DNA from: NORP240 sp038134485
GTDB lineage: Bacteria > Pseudomonadota > Gammaproteobacteria > Pseudomonadales > Pseudohongiellaceae
Length of the DNA stretch: 64,000 nt
NCBI GenBank assembly: GCA_038134485.1
Contig: JAYPVG010000012.1
Coordinates: 18,543-82,542 of the forward strand
Direction: 5' to 3'
In this document: piece by piece, positions 53,438 to 61,754 of the stretch
How the letters are laid out: each line of letters opens with the position of its first letter
Position numbering within the stretch: position 1 is the first letter of the stretch
The notes under the pieces: model-generated
Databases searched by the model: none
Seen by the model: only the letters and a program-made list of their open reading frames with translations
Told to the model about the DNA's origin: nothing
Made by a program: the position numbers and the translations under genes

Positions 53438-54385
53438 TCAAATATTGTTGGTAAGACTCAATTCGGCCGGATAGGGTTTCATGTACCAGGAACGCTCGAT
53501 GTATGCGTCGGGGTTGCGGCGAAAGTGATGATTCAGCAGGGTGATGGGCACAATGAGTGGAACTATTCCCCTGCGATATTCCTCGATGCATTGCATAAGT
53601 TCCTGCTTGTCATCGCTATCCAGGTTCTGCTTGAGAAAACCCTGTATATGTTGCAGCACATTCACATGGTTTCCGACCGAGGCAATTTTCTTGAGCGTTT
53701 TCATCAAGTCTGCAAGGTAAACGGGCAGCATCTCACGCAAGTTCTCCTTTCGAATGCTGGCCACCAATTTACCCAGATTTCGGTAGCCCTGTTGATCGTG
53801 ACTCATAATGATTAGCTTGTGCCGAGCATGAAAATCCACGAGTTTGCCAACGGTTGCACCGTTTCCCAGAAACTGTCTCCAACGCCACATTACATAGACG
53901 CGTTGAATGAAATTTTCTCGTAGCCTTGAATCACCCAACCTGCCCTCTTCCTCGCAGGGCAGTTCCGGGAACGCTTTCATCATGCTGGCCGCGTAAATTC
54001 CGGCGCCATCATTAATCGGCATGCCTTTTGCTCCGTATACCTTCACCCGCTCCATACCGCAGCTGGGAGAGCCTCGTTTGAGGATGTAGCCACAAAGGTC
54101 TCCTTGCCAGTGCTCTTGCTGCCGCGCAATGTCGCTCAGCTGATCAGTGTAGTCCTGGCTGGCATCGACCGTTGACACGCAGCGAATCTCTTCGCTATCG
54201 GGTTGGCGGACCAGGCGAATGGGCTTTCTCGGAATTCCCAGACCAATTGCAACCTCCGGACAGAAGGGCTTGAATTCAAAGTATTCTCCCAGCGTCTGCT
54301 GCACATAGGAATGTTGCTTGTGGCCACCATCAAATCTGACGTTTTCGCCCAGCAGGCAGCTGCTGATACCAATGGGAATTTTCAT
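53438..54385 (-). CDS. DUF523/DUF1722 (YbgA-like) protein
   Basis: About 315 residues with ATG 54385. N-terminal DUF523 with SSCLLGENVRFDGGHK, FCPEVAIGLGIPRKPI and GYILKRGSPSCGMERVKVY, with conserved cysteines that could bind a metal; C-terminal DUF1722 with LVDFHARHKLIIMSHDQQGYRNLGKLVA and the end RSWYMKPYPAEL. In many bacteria this fusion lies beside phrB or merR-type light-response genes; none is here. Function not established; DUF523 has been tied to thiouracil or tRNA handling in recent work, which I cannot verify for this protein. Confidence 0.88.
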   Translation of the reverse strand: MKIPIGISSCLLGENVRFDGGHKQHSYVQQTLGEYFEFKPFCPEVAIGLGIPRKPIRLVRQPDSEEIRCVSTVDASQDYTDQLSDIARQQEHWQGDLCGYILKRGSPSCGMERVKVYGAKGMPINDGAGIYAASMMKAFPELPCEEEGRLGDSRLRENFIQRVYVMWRWRQFLGNGATVGKLVDFHARHKLIIMSHDQQGYRNLGKLVASIRKENLREMLPVYLADLMKTLKKIASVGNHVNVLQHIQGFLKQNLDSDDKQELMQCIEEYRRGIVPLIVPITLLNHHFRRNPDAYIERSWYMKPYPAELSLTNNI

Positions 54386-54407
54386 GACTTTCAGGCCCTG
54401 CAATCAG

Positions 54408-54896
54408 TTAGCGATCAGACTCGGATTGACGAATTTCCGCGACAATTTCGTCTACAAATCCATCCACTACTCCCCGAAATCCCGGCGCATACCAGAGCCG
54501 CGTTCCATTCCATATGGCACGTGCGGCTTCTGACTCCATTTGCGAACGCCAGCGCCGGGTTCTGGGTTCAAATTCATTTGCCTCAAACAGGCCACGCTGA
54601 TACTGATAATAGGAATTTTCCCATTCACGCCAGACGCCAGTTAAGAAATACGTGTACATAAGCCTGTGTTCAGGACTCATACTCTGTAGCCCCGAATTTG
54701 CTTCGGATATCGCTACCGCCATTTCTGGCTCCGTAGTCACCCATTCCGAGAACGTCATCTGTTTGTCAGTAATGGAATCTCGTGCCTGGGAACGCATCAT
54801 TTCGGTGTTTTGACGAATTTCCAGGGCCAGGAAAAGGATGCCAAGCAGCACACCGAGACTCGCAGCCAGATTCATCCAGTTTTCGATTTTTCTCAT
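54408..54896 (-). CDS. Unrecognised membrane-anchored protein
   Basis: 162 residues. One membrane segment at about 8-27 (MNLAASLGVLLGILFLALEI) followed by RQNTEMMRSQARDSITDKQ and a helical, Trp/Arg-rich domain. Proteins with this RQNT-x-MM-x3-AR-x2 segment after one helix are common as unnamed genes in marine proteobacteria. No enzymatic motif is seen. It stands 22 bases ahead of the YbgA-like gene on the same strand and may share its transcript. Confidence 0.7.
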   Translation of the reverse strand: MRKIENWMNLAASLGVLLGILFLALEIRQNTEMMRSQARDSITDKQMTFSEWVTTEPEMAVAISEANSGLQSMSPEHRLMYTYFLTGVWREWENSYYQYQRGLFEANEFEPRTRRWRSQMESEAARAIWNGTRLWYAPGFRGVVDGFVDEIVAEIRQSESDR

Positions 54897-54971
54897 TTCG
54901 CTATCTGCTCACCGAACTCATACATTTTTCTGACGTAGTGATATCAATTTGCACGGCGCTGACGCCGAATT

Positions 54972-55295
54972 TCAATCATCGCCTGCCAATATTGATTGAA
55001 TAGTAATATCGCCCGCAACCAAATGTTCTTTGGCCGCCCTGCTCAGGCGTTTAATCCGATACTCTGCAACCGAGGCCTGGCTGCGATTATCAAAGGTAGT
55101 GGAATAAACTAGCTGTAAGGGTGTCCTTCCCCGCAGTGCTTTGGCAGCGAGGCGTCCGCCCTGACAATGTTCCGCAAATCTGCGCGCCAGATCAGTAGTG
55201 ATACCGGTGTACAACCTGGAATCCGCAGTCCTGAGCATGTAAAGCACCCAGAGTGATTGCGATGGATTACCAACCAAAGTTTGACCTTCCGGCAT
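54972..55295 (-). CDS. GIY-YIG domain protein (YhbQ/UPF0213-like)
   Basis: About 107 residues with ATG 55295. Short GIY-YIG nuclease-like domain: WVLYMLRTADSRLYTGITTDLARRFAEH, followed by the conserved Arg, and EYRIKRLSRAAKEHLV at the C-terminal side. In place of GIY the protein has LYT/GI and it keeps the Arg, Tyr and Glu of the active centre. Related YhbQ proteins act on DNA or RNA, though activity is poorly known. Its ATG overlaps the stop of the metallo-beta-lactamase-fold gene (TAATG), so the two are coupled. Confidence 0.85.
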   Translation of the reverse strand: MPEGQTLVGNPSQSLWVLYMLRTADSRLYTGITTDLARRFAEHCQGGRLAAKALRGRTPLQLVYSTTFDNRSQASVAEYRIKRLSRAAKEHLVAGDITIQSILAGDD

Positions 55296-56137
55296 TACAG
55301 CAATTCCCAGCCCCGGCCGCTCTCCCTGGCCTTTCTCTCTTTGCAAAGTTTGATCAGATGCGCTTCCAAGGTCAACCGGGCCCATGGCAACAGATGCGGC
55401 GCAACATCATCATAGACGGCCAGAGTTAATGTATCGATATCGCAGGCGCCTGTAGATGCCATGGTTGACATGATTTTGCTCTCGCGCTTGTTTCGGTGAG
55501 CAATCAGACTATCGATGGCCTCGAGGGGAGCGCTCATGATATCTCCATGCCCGGGTGCGAGGTAGTCTAGCGGAAGTTCGCGCAACTTGTGCAACGACGT
55601 CATGTAGTCAGCCATGTCGCCATCGGGGGGCAAAATCACCGAAGTGGTTCCCTGCAAAATATGGTCGCCGGTAAATAGCAGCTTCTCTTCCCTGAGCAGG
55701 TAGCACAGGTGGTTGGAAACATGTCCGGGAGTGTGGATTAACTCGATATTGAACTCCTCACAGCTGAGAATCTCGCCATTGAGATAAGTACGGTTTGGCA
55801 TGAAACTGTGATCATGATGGCCACCAGCCGGGACAGGCATGCCCACCAACTCCGCGCCTGTCAATTCTGCAACTTTCGCAGCAGCCGGTGAATGATCGGC
55901 ATGAGTGTGGGTTACAAGTATCCAACGAAGTGGATTGCCTGCTATCACCTCGATGATACTTTTCAGGTGTGACGGATCATCAGGGCCGGGATCTACGAGC
56001 GCCAGGACCTTGTTACCTATCAGGTAAGTATTGGTTCCCGGGCCCGTCATGGGTCCGGCATTCGGGGCCAGAAGCCGCCTAACCCTGACTGCCGAGCCAG
56101 CCACCTGGACAGGCTCTCCAACGTTAAATCTGGTCAT
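55295..56137 (-). CDS. MBL-fold hydrolase (LACTB2/glyoxalase II-like)
   Basis: About 280 residues, no signal peptide. Metal-binding motif VTHTHADHSPAAAKV (HxHxDH), then HTPGHVSNHLCYLL, FTGDHILQG and LAPGHGDIM with the further His and Asp ligands. C-terminal winged-helix-like region as in LACTB2/RNase-type members. ATG 56137 has AAGG eight bases upstream. Likely a cytoplasmic hydrolase of thioesters or RNA, not a beta-lactamase. Coupled with the GIY-YIG gene. Confidence 0.85.
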   Translation of the reverse strand: MTRFNVGEPVQVAGSAVRVRRLLAPNAGPMTGPGTNTYLIGNKVLALVDPGPDDPSHLKSIIEVIAGNPLRWILVTHTHADHSPAAAKVAELTGAELVGMPVPAGGHHDHSFMPNRTYLNGEILSCEEFNIELIHTPGHVSNHLCYLLREEKLLFTGDHILQGTTSVILPPDGDMADYMTSLHKLRELPLDYLAPGHGDIMSAPLEAIDSLIAHRNKRESKIMSTMASTGACDIDTLTLAVYDDVAPHLLPWARLTLEAHLIKLCKERKARESGRGWELL

Positions 56138-56233
56138 TGAACCCGCCTTTTCCAATTATTCTAATTCACACTCTCTGCTTCACTCAGTCGATGAATTTCG
56201 ACTGGTTTTTAATGCCGTTTCGCGATATAAATG

Positions 56234-56243
56234 NNNNNNNNNN
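56234..56243. other. Assembly gap (10 N)
   Basis: A run of ten N marks a join of unknown true length. The sequences on the two sides may not be adjacent in the genome. The flanks contain no gene in this stretch; the MBL gene starts 97 bases to the left and serA starts 78 bases to the right, so the promoter region of serA may be incomplete. Confidence 0.98.
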
Positions 56244-56321
56244 ATGCCGCCCTGAAAACAGGGCCAGATTACCACCGCATCTTTCTCTTTTCGCCCATCA
56301 GCAATAGCCCGGAAATACCTC

Positions 56322-57503
56322 ATGTTTACAGTCCGAACTTACAACAACATTGCCGAAAAAGGTCTTAATCGATTCACCAGCGATGGCTACAACGTATCAC
56401 CCGAAATAGAAGGCGCTGATGCCATCATGCTGCGCAGCGAGAAACTTACCGCGGATATTATCACGCCCAATCTTAAAGCGGTCGCCCGGGCAGGCGCTGG
56501 CGTAAATAACGTGCCCGTCAGCGAGTGCACCGCCGCCGGCGTGGTCGTATTCAATACCCCGGGCGCTAACGCCAATGCGGTCAAAGAGCTGGTCCTCTGC
56601 GGCTTGCTACTGGGCTCGCGAGGAATTCTGCCAGGCATCGAATTTGTCAATTCGCTTACCGATGTCGATGACTACCAGTCCATGTCCAAATTACTGGAAA
56701 GTGAAAAGAAACGATTTAAGGGCAGCGAAATAGCCGGCAAGACTCTTGGGGTCATTGGACTGGGGGCGATCGGCTCGCTGGTCGCTGATATGGCCATCAG
56801 GCTGGGAATGACAGTGCGCGGATATGACCCCGCGTTATCCGTGGAGGCAGCATGGCGTCTTCCAAGTCAGGTACAGCGCATTGAAAACGTCGCCGCGCTG
56901 GTCGGTAACTCCGACTTTGTGACGCTGCATCTTCCGGTACTTGACGCGACACGCGGACTGATCAACAGGGACATCTTTGGCGCCATGCGTCCGGGCACCT
57001 GCCTGCTGAATTTTTCTCGCGACGAAATCGTAGACACCGATGCCCTGTTGACAGCCCTCGACAGCGGTCAAATCGCCAGGTACATCAGTGATTTTCCACG
57101 CCCTGAGCTGATGGGGCGCGAAAATGTCATTTCCATGCCGCACATAGGCGCCAGTACCCGCGAAGCGGAAGAGAACTGCGCAGTGATGGCTGCAGATCAA
57201 CTTATGGATTTCCTTGAGAACGGTAACATTCGGAACTCGGTAAACTTCCCTTCCCTATCGCTGGACCGCGCATCAGGTGCGGCCCGGAGCACAAGACTGG
57301 CAATTACCAACAAGAATGTTCCCAAAATGCTGGGACAAATCACCTCAGTGCTGGCCGATCAGAACATCAATGTCATTGACATGCTGAATAAAAGCCGAGG
57401 TGAAATTGCGTATAACCTGATTGATCTGGAGTCTGCGCCGTCGCAAGACGCGCTCAACGCGATCTCCGGCATTGAGGATGTTGTCAAGCTTACACTGCTT
57501 TAA
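56322..57503 (+). CDS. serA: SerA, D-3-phosphoglycerate dehydrogenase (short form)
   Basis: First enzyme of serine synthesis, 393 residues, NAD-dependent. Substrate-binding AVARAGAGVNNVPV, Rossmann motif GVIGLGAIGSLVADMAIRLGM with acidic YDPA end, LLNFSRDEIVD, and the catalytic His in MPHIGASTREAEENCAVMA. Ends in an ACT domain (about 320-393, GQITSVLADQNINVIDMLNKSRGEIAYNLIDL) for feedback by serine. SerA of E. coli is 410 residues. In the catalytic position RGGIVD is changed to FSRDEIVD, a variant seen in this short group. Followed by serC after 35 bases. Confidence 0.95.
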   Translation: MFTVRTYNNIAEKGLNRFTSDGYNVSPEIEGADAIMLRSEKLTADIITPNLKAVARAGAGVNNVPVSECTAAGVVVFNTPGANANAVKELVLCGLLLGSRGILPGIEFVNSLTDVDDYQSMSKLLESEKKRFKGSEIAGKTLGVIGLGAIGSLVADMAIRLGMTVRGYDPALSVEAAWRLPSQVQRIENVAALVGNSDFVTLHLPVLDATRGLINRDIFGAMRPGTCLLNFSRDEIVDTDALLTALDSGQIARYISDFPRPELMGRENVISMPHIGASTREAEENCAVMAADQLMDFLENGNIRNSVNFPSLSLDRASGAARSTRLAITNKNVPKMLGQITSVLADQNINVIDMLNKSRGEIAYNLIDLESAPSQDALNAISGIEDVVKLTLL

Positions 57504-57538
57504 AAAACTACTGATCTGATTGTTACAGGGAACCTCTC

Positions 57539-58627
57539 ATGACACGTATTTATAATTTTGGCGCTGGTCCTGCCATGCTGCCCATTCCAGTCATGGAAAA
57601 GGCGCAGGCAGAGTTTCTGGATTACCACAATATGGGAGCCGGCGTTATTGAAATAAGCCACCGCTCAAAGGAATTCGACCAGATCATTGATAGCTGCGAC
57701 ACCATGCTTGCCGAACTGGCCGGTATTCCAGAAAACTACAAAATTCTTTACGTTCACGGTGGGGCACAAATGCAGTTTTCAGCAGTCCCTCTGAATCTCA
57801 TTGGCCGCAATGAATCCAGAAAAGCCACGTACATCGAAACCGGCAACTGGGCAGTAAAGGCTCGCAAAGAAGCTGCCGGTTATGGCAATGCCATCACCGG
57901 TGCGAGCAGTGAAGCAAGCAATTTTGACCGCATTCCGGACTTTGATCCTGCCAGTCTGGAAGCGGACAACTCCTATGCCTACATAACCAGCAACAATACC
58001 TTGTACGGTACCCGATGGCACCAGTTCCCGGACACCGGTGATATCCCCCTGGTGGCAGACATGACCTCGGAATTTCTGTCTCGGGAACTTGATATTTCAA
58101 AATTCGGCATTATTTTTGCCGGCCTGCAGAAAAACCTCGGCCCTGCTGGACTGGCGATAGTCATAATCCGTGAAGATCTGTTAGGACATGCCCTTCCCTT
58201 CACTCCCTCTCTGCTGGATTACAAGGTGTATGCCGACAATCACTCGCTAGCCAATACTACCAACACCTTTGCCATCTACATGATGTCGCTGGTACTCGAG
58301 TGGCTCAAGGACGAGGGCGGAGTCTCTGTCATGGAAGCCCGCAACGAGGCAAAAGCGCAATTGATCTATGATGCGATCGACGGCAGCGATTTCTATCGCG
58401 GTACGGCACATCCCAATCATAGATCAATCATGAACGTAACCTTCAATCTGGCAGACGAAAGTCTACTCGACAGGTTCGTCGACGAAGCATTAGAACACAA
58501 GCTTTACGCCCTGAAGGGGCATCGTGCCGTCGGTGGTGCCAGAGCGTCCATCTACAATGCCATGCCGGTGGAAGGCTGCCAGGCATTGGTGGATTTCATG
58601 CGGGAATTTGAACGCTCAAGGACCTGA
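57539..58627 (+). CDS. serC: SerC, phosphoserine aminotransferase
   Basis: PLP enzyme, 362 residues, for serine and pyridoxal phosphate synthesis. Starts YNFGAGPAMLPIPVM; MGAGVIEISHRSKEF follows; the PLP lysine is in FGIIFAGLQKNLGPAGLAIVI; the end has LKGHRAVGGARASIYNAMPVEGCQALVDFM. Forms a serA-serC pair (35 bases apart), the pathway order in many bacteria. Confidence 0.97.
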   Translation: MTRIYNFGAGPAMLPIPVMEKAQAEFLDYHNMGAGVIEISHRSKEFDQIIDSCDTMLAELAGIPENYKILYVHGGAQMQFSAVPLNLIGRNESRKATYIETGNWAVKARKEAAGYGNAITGASSEASNFDRIPDFDPASLEADNSYAYITSNNTLYGTRWHQFPDTGDIPLVADMTSEFLSRELDISKFGIIFAGLQKNLGPAGLAIVIIREDLLGHALPFTPSLLDYKVYADNHSLANTTNTFAIYMMSLVLEWLKDEGGVSVMEARNEAKAQLIYDAIDGSDFYRGTAHPNHRSIMNVTFNLADESLLDRFVDEALEHKLYALKGHRAVGGARASIYNAMPVEGCQALVDFMREFERSRT

Positions 58628-58683
58628 TGCGGTAGCGATTGCATCTGAGCCGGACTCGTTCAATCAAACTGCCGAGGTTCGAA

Positions 58684-58704
58684 AACTGGATTTTTAGTCC
58701 AGTT
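58684..58704. promoter_or_regulatory. Dyad AACTGGA-N7-TCCAGTT upstream of dinB
   Basis: Perfect 7-base inverted repeat with a T-rich 7-base spacer, 57 bases after serC and 140 bases before dinB. Contains CTG-N11-CAG, one base longer than the canonical LexA spacing CTG-N10-CAG. It could be an operator for dinB or a weak hairpin after serC. Evidence is limited. Confidence 0.25.
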
Positions 58705-58843
58705 AGTTGCTTTGGGTAAAAGCGACATCGGATTGCTCCGTTATGCCGAAAACTCTGGTGCTGTAGCTTGATTTACTTGCTTCATTGCTTGCTGTAAATT
58801 GACCGAAAAGCAATGCAAGAACCGCCCGTTTCCAAGTTGCGTT

Positions 58844-59965
58844 ATGTCAGCAGTTCGCAAAATAGCCCATATCGATTGTGACAGCTTCTACGCCTCGATC
58901 GAAATACGCGACAATCCCTCGCTCGCCGGACTGCCAATAGCCGTCGGCGGTTCGCCCGAGCGACGTGGCGTGGTGGCTACCTGCAACTACCTGGCCAGGG
59001 AATTTGGTGTCCGCTCTGCCATGGCTTCAGCAACTGCGCGACGCATATGCCCGGGGCTGGTAATTATCAAACCGGAAATGGCAAGGTATCGGGCGGCATC
59101 CGCGCAGATTACAGATATTTTTCGGGACTATACCGATATTATCGAACCCTTGTCACTTGATGAGGCTTTTCTTGATCTGAGTGCATGTCGACACCACCGT
59201 GGTAGTGCATCTCTCATCGTCTCTGAGATCCGTGCGCGGATTGCAGAGGAGGTCAACATTACGGTCTCCGCGGGAATAGCACCCAATAAATTCCTCGCCA
59301 AGGTTGCCAGCGACTGGAACAAACCCGATGGCCAATTCGTTGTGGAACCCCTTATGATCGACAGTTTCGTCCGCCAACTTCCTGTCAGAAAGTTATTTGG
59401 TGTTGGAAAAGTCACGGCGGCAAAAATGGAAAAACTCGGTGTCCAGTCATGCGGCGACCTGCGGGATTTTGATCGCGATCAACTGGACAGTCATTTCGGC
59501 AGTTTTGGTAAACGCTTGTATGATCTTTGCAGAGGTGTTGACGACAGAGCGGTCCAGCCGACCCGCATTCGCAAATCGATAAGCGTGGAAAACACCTTTG
59601 CTACTGACCTGCCTGACCTGGATGCCTGCCTGGCAGAGCTACCTGGCCTGCACGAACAATTGCTTGAGCGAATCGAAAAACTACGCGACAAATACCGGAT
59701 CTCCAAGCAGGTAGTTAAAATCAAGTTCCACGATTTCATATCGACCACTGTCGAAACCCTCTCTCCGACCACGGAATTGCAAAAATACAGAGAGCTTCTT
59801 GAAGAAGGGTACCAACGAGGGCTACGCCCGGTCAGACTTCTTGGCATCGGGGCGAGACTCAGTCCAGTCCATGAGGGAATGACCGAAAGCAGCGAAGTCA
59901 AAAACAGCGCCACTCCGAAAAATACTGCTTCGGCACCACAACTGGCGCTCTTCGAGGAGCGCTAG
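58844..59965 (+). CDS. dinB: DinB, DNA polymerase IV
   Basis: Y-family translesion polymerase, about 373 residues with ATG 58844. Catalytic carboxylates in AHIDCDSFYASIE and EPLSLDEAFLD; SIGIAPNKFLAKVASDWNKPDG-like fingers region is present as SAGIAPNKFLAKV. Thumb helix-hairpin-helix KLFGVGKVTAAKMEKLGV. The C-terminal end PQLALFEER resembles a beta-clamp binding motif (Q-L-x-L-F). The stop is one base before the greB ATG, forming an operon with greB and a GlxA-type regulator. Confidence 0.96.
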   Translation: MSAVRKIAHIDCDSFYASIEIRDNPSLAGLPIAVGGSPERRGVVATCNYLAREFGVRSAMASATARRICPGLVIIKPEMARYRAASAQITDIFRDYTDIIEPLSLDEAFLDLSACRHHRGSASLIVSEIRARIAEEVNITVSAGIAPNKFLAKVASDWNKPDGQFVVEPLMIDSFVRQLPVRKLFGVGKVTAAKMEKLGVQSCGDLRDFDRDQLDSHFGSFGKRLYDLCRGVDDRAVQPTRIRKSISVENTFATDLPDLDACLAELPGLHEQLLERIEKLRDKYRISKQVVKIKFHDFISTTVETLSPTTELQKYRELLEEGYQRGLRPVRLLGIGARLSPVHEGMTESSEVKNSATPKNTASAPQLALFEER

Positions 59966-59966
59966 C

Positions 59967-60470
59967 ATGAGCCGCTACCGTCCACCCCCGGCTCCCAGCT
60001 CAAATTATTTAAGCACCGCCGGCGAGCAGCGGCTCAAAGAAGAACTGCAATACCTGTGGAAAGTCGAGCGGCCCAGGGTAACGCAGTCAGTCTCGGAAGC
60101 CGCGGCTCTCGGAGACCGATCTGAAAATGCCGAGTACATCTATGGTAAAAAGCGGCTGCGAGAAATTGACCGTCGTGTTCGTTACCTGAGCAAGCGACTC
60201 GATGAAGCCATCGTCGTCAGAAACACTCCCGATGACAAATCCAAAGTTTATTTCGGTGCGACAGTTGGACTGGAAGATGAGGACGGACATCTAACGGTTT
60301 ATCGATTGCTCGGTGCCGATGAAATCGACCCGAAAACCGGAACTATCAGCATCGATTCGCCGATGGGCAGGGCGTTACTGGGCAAACAGGTAGACAGTGA
60401 AATCAGCCTGGACACTCCCTCCGGGCGGCGCAGTTATTTTCTGGTTTCCATCGATTACGATTTGCCATGA
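59967..60470 (+). CDS. greB: GreB, transcription elongation factor
   Basis: 167 residues. Stimulates RNA cleavage by backtracked RNA polymerase. N-terminal coiled coil (LSTAGEQRLKEELQYLWKVERP), the acidic tip in AAALGDRSENAEYIYGKKRLREIDRRVRYL (Asp and Glu of the catalytic loop), and the C-terminal FKBP-like domain with STPxGRALLGK-like SPMGRALLGKQVDSEI. Length and basic patch favour GreB over GreA. Ends overlapping the following regulator gene by 4 bases. Confidence 0.96.
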   Translation: MSRYRPPPAPSSNYLSTAGEQRLKEELQYLWKVERPRVTQSVSEAAALGDRSENAEYIYGKKRLREIDRRVRYLSKRLDEAIVVRNTPDDKSKVYFGATVGLEDEDGHLTVYRLLGADEIDPKTGTISIDSPMGRALLGKQVDSEISLDTPSGRRSYFLVSIDYDLP

Positions 60471-61453
60471 GAGTAGTCTTCGTCGCTTTAGAAAGAGCCC
60501 TGGCCAGCAGCATTACTATTCCTCTGGAAATGCTGCATGCAGCCAGAACAATCAGTCGAGTCAATGGCGGCCCAAATGCCAATCTGGAACTGCTGGTGGC
60601 AGGGATCGAACCCGGAATCTCGCGCATGGCTGGTGAATTGATGATCGCGCCCGCTACCGCAATTGAGAGCATAGATCAGAGTGATCTTATTTTCGTGCCG
60701 GGCTTGTGGGGATCCCCCGTAAAAACTTTGCGAAAATCGGGAACACTGCTGGAATGGCTGGTAAAGCTTCATGGCGAAGGGAGCATACTCTGTAGCCTGG
60801 TGACCGGTAGCTACTTCCTGGCCGAAGCCGGATTGCTGGATGGTCGCGACGCCACCACACATTGGTACTACTTTGACGATTTCGAATCTCGCTACCCACG
60901 CGTCAGGCTGGAAAGAAAGCGCTTCATCACGCTGGACAACAATCTTTACTGCACCGGAAGTGTCAACGCTGCCAGAGACGTAACCCTGCACCTGGTTGAG
61001 GAAATCTTTGGTACCGGTATCGCCAGCGACATCGCCAAGCATTTTACCCACGAGATCAAACGCTCTTACGAATCCATGCTGCTTGGCTACCAGCAACAGG
61101 ATACTCACCATGACGAGTTAATTATCAAAATCCAGGAATGGATTCAGGGAAACTACCAGCATGCCGTTCAGATCGATGAACTGGCCTCGCGATTTAAGAT
61201 CAGTGTCAGGTCTCTAAATCGTCGTTTCAAAGCCGCGACCCGCACAACTCCGGTTCAATACCTGCGAGAAACCCGAATCGATCATTCCAGGCAACTATTG
61301 AAACAAAGTAACCTGACCATCGCTGAAATAGCATTCACAGTTGGGTACACGGATACCAGTCATTTCGGCAGTCTCTTCAGGCAGGACACCGGGGTGACTC
61401 CGAGTGAATACCGCTCGCTGGTTCGCAGCAAGCTCTTCAAAGTTAAGGATTGA
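60467..61453 (+). CDS. GlxA-type AraC-family regulator with DJ-1/PfpI-like domain
   Basis: 328 residues. N-terminal class I glutamine amidotransferase-like (DJ-1/PfpI) domain about 1-190: LVTGSYFLAEAGLLDGRDATTHWYYFDDF, where Thr stands at the nucleophile-elbow Cys position of active relatives, so it is a sensor rather than an enzyme. C-terminal AraC helix-turn-helix pair (about 225-325) with ELASRFKISVRSLNRRFKAATRTTPVQYL and IAEIAFTVGYTDTSHFGSLFRQDTGVTPSEYR. Overlaps greB by 4 bases (ATGA) and converges on the DUF1244 gene with an 11-base overlap. Ligand and targets unknown. Confidence 0.9.
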   Translation: MRVVFVALERALASSITIPLEMLHAARTISRVNGGPNANLELLVAGIEPGISRMAGELMIAPATAIESIDQSDLIFVPGLWGSPVKTLRKSGTLLEWLVKLHGEGSILCSLVTGSYFLAEAGLLDGRDATTHWYYFDDFESRYPRVRLERKRFITLDNNLYCTGSVNAARDVTLHLVEEIFGTGIASDIAKHFTHEIKRSYESMLLGYQQQDTHHDELIIKIQEWIQGNYQHAVQIDELASRFKISVRSLNRRFKAATRTTPVQYLRETRIDHSRQLLKQSNLTIAEIAFTVGYTDTSHFGSLFRQDTGVTPSEYRSLVRSKLFKVKD

Positions 61454-61742
61454 GTTCCTCGAATTTTGAAAGCTGCGCACTGGTGGCGTCTTTCTGATAT
61501 CTGGATTTCCATTCGTCGTAAGGCATCCCGTAAACGAGCTGCCTGGCCTGATCATAATCGACCGAGAGACCGCGGACATCTGCCTCTGCTGCGAACCATT
61601 TTGACAGACAGTTTCTGCAAAAACTGGCCAGGTTCATGAGGTCGATATTCTGAACCTCCTTGTGATCATCAAGGTGTTGAAGCAGACGACGAAAGGTAGC
61701 CGCCTCAAGTTCAATTTTTTGCTGTTCGGTCAGGTTCTTCAA
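61443..61742 (-). CDS. DUF1244 protein
   Basis: 99 residues, soluble. Matches DUF1244: ATFRRLLQHLDDHKEVQNIDLMNLASFCRNCLSKWF with the invariant CRNC (C42, C45), then YDQARQLVYGMPYDEWKSRYQK. The paired cysteines may bind a metal or act in redox; the function is unknown. The family is found mostly in alpha- and gammaproteobacteria. It lies 12 bases downstream of the hibernation factor gene and may be cotranscribed with it. Confidence 0.9.
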   Translation of the reverse strand: MKNLTEQQKIELEAATFRRLLQHLDDHKEVQNIDLMNLASFCRNCLSKWFAAEADVRGLSVDYDQARQLVYGMPYDEWKSRYQKDATSAQLSKFEELNP

Positions 61743-61754
61743 TTTACTCGGGTC

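Noticed and set aside
58684..58704. Canonical LexA box for dinB
   Set aside because: Spacing is CTG-N11-CAG, not N10, so it was kept only as an unassigned dyad.
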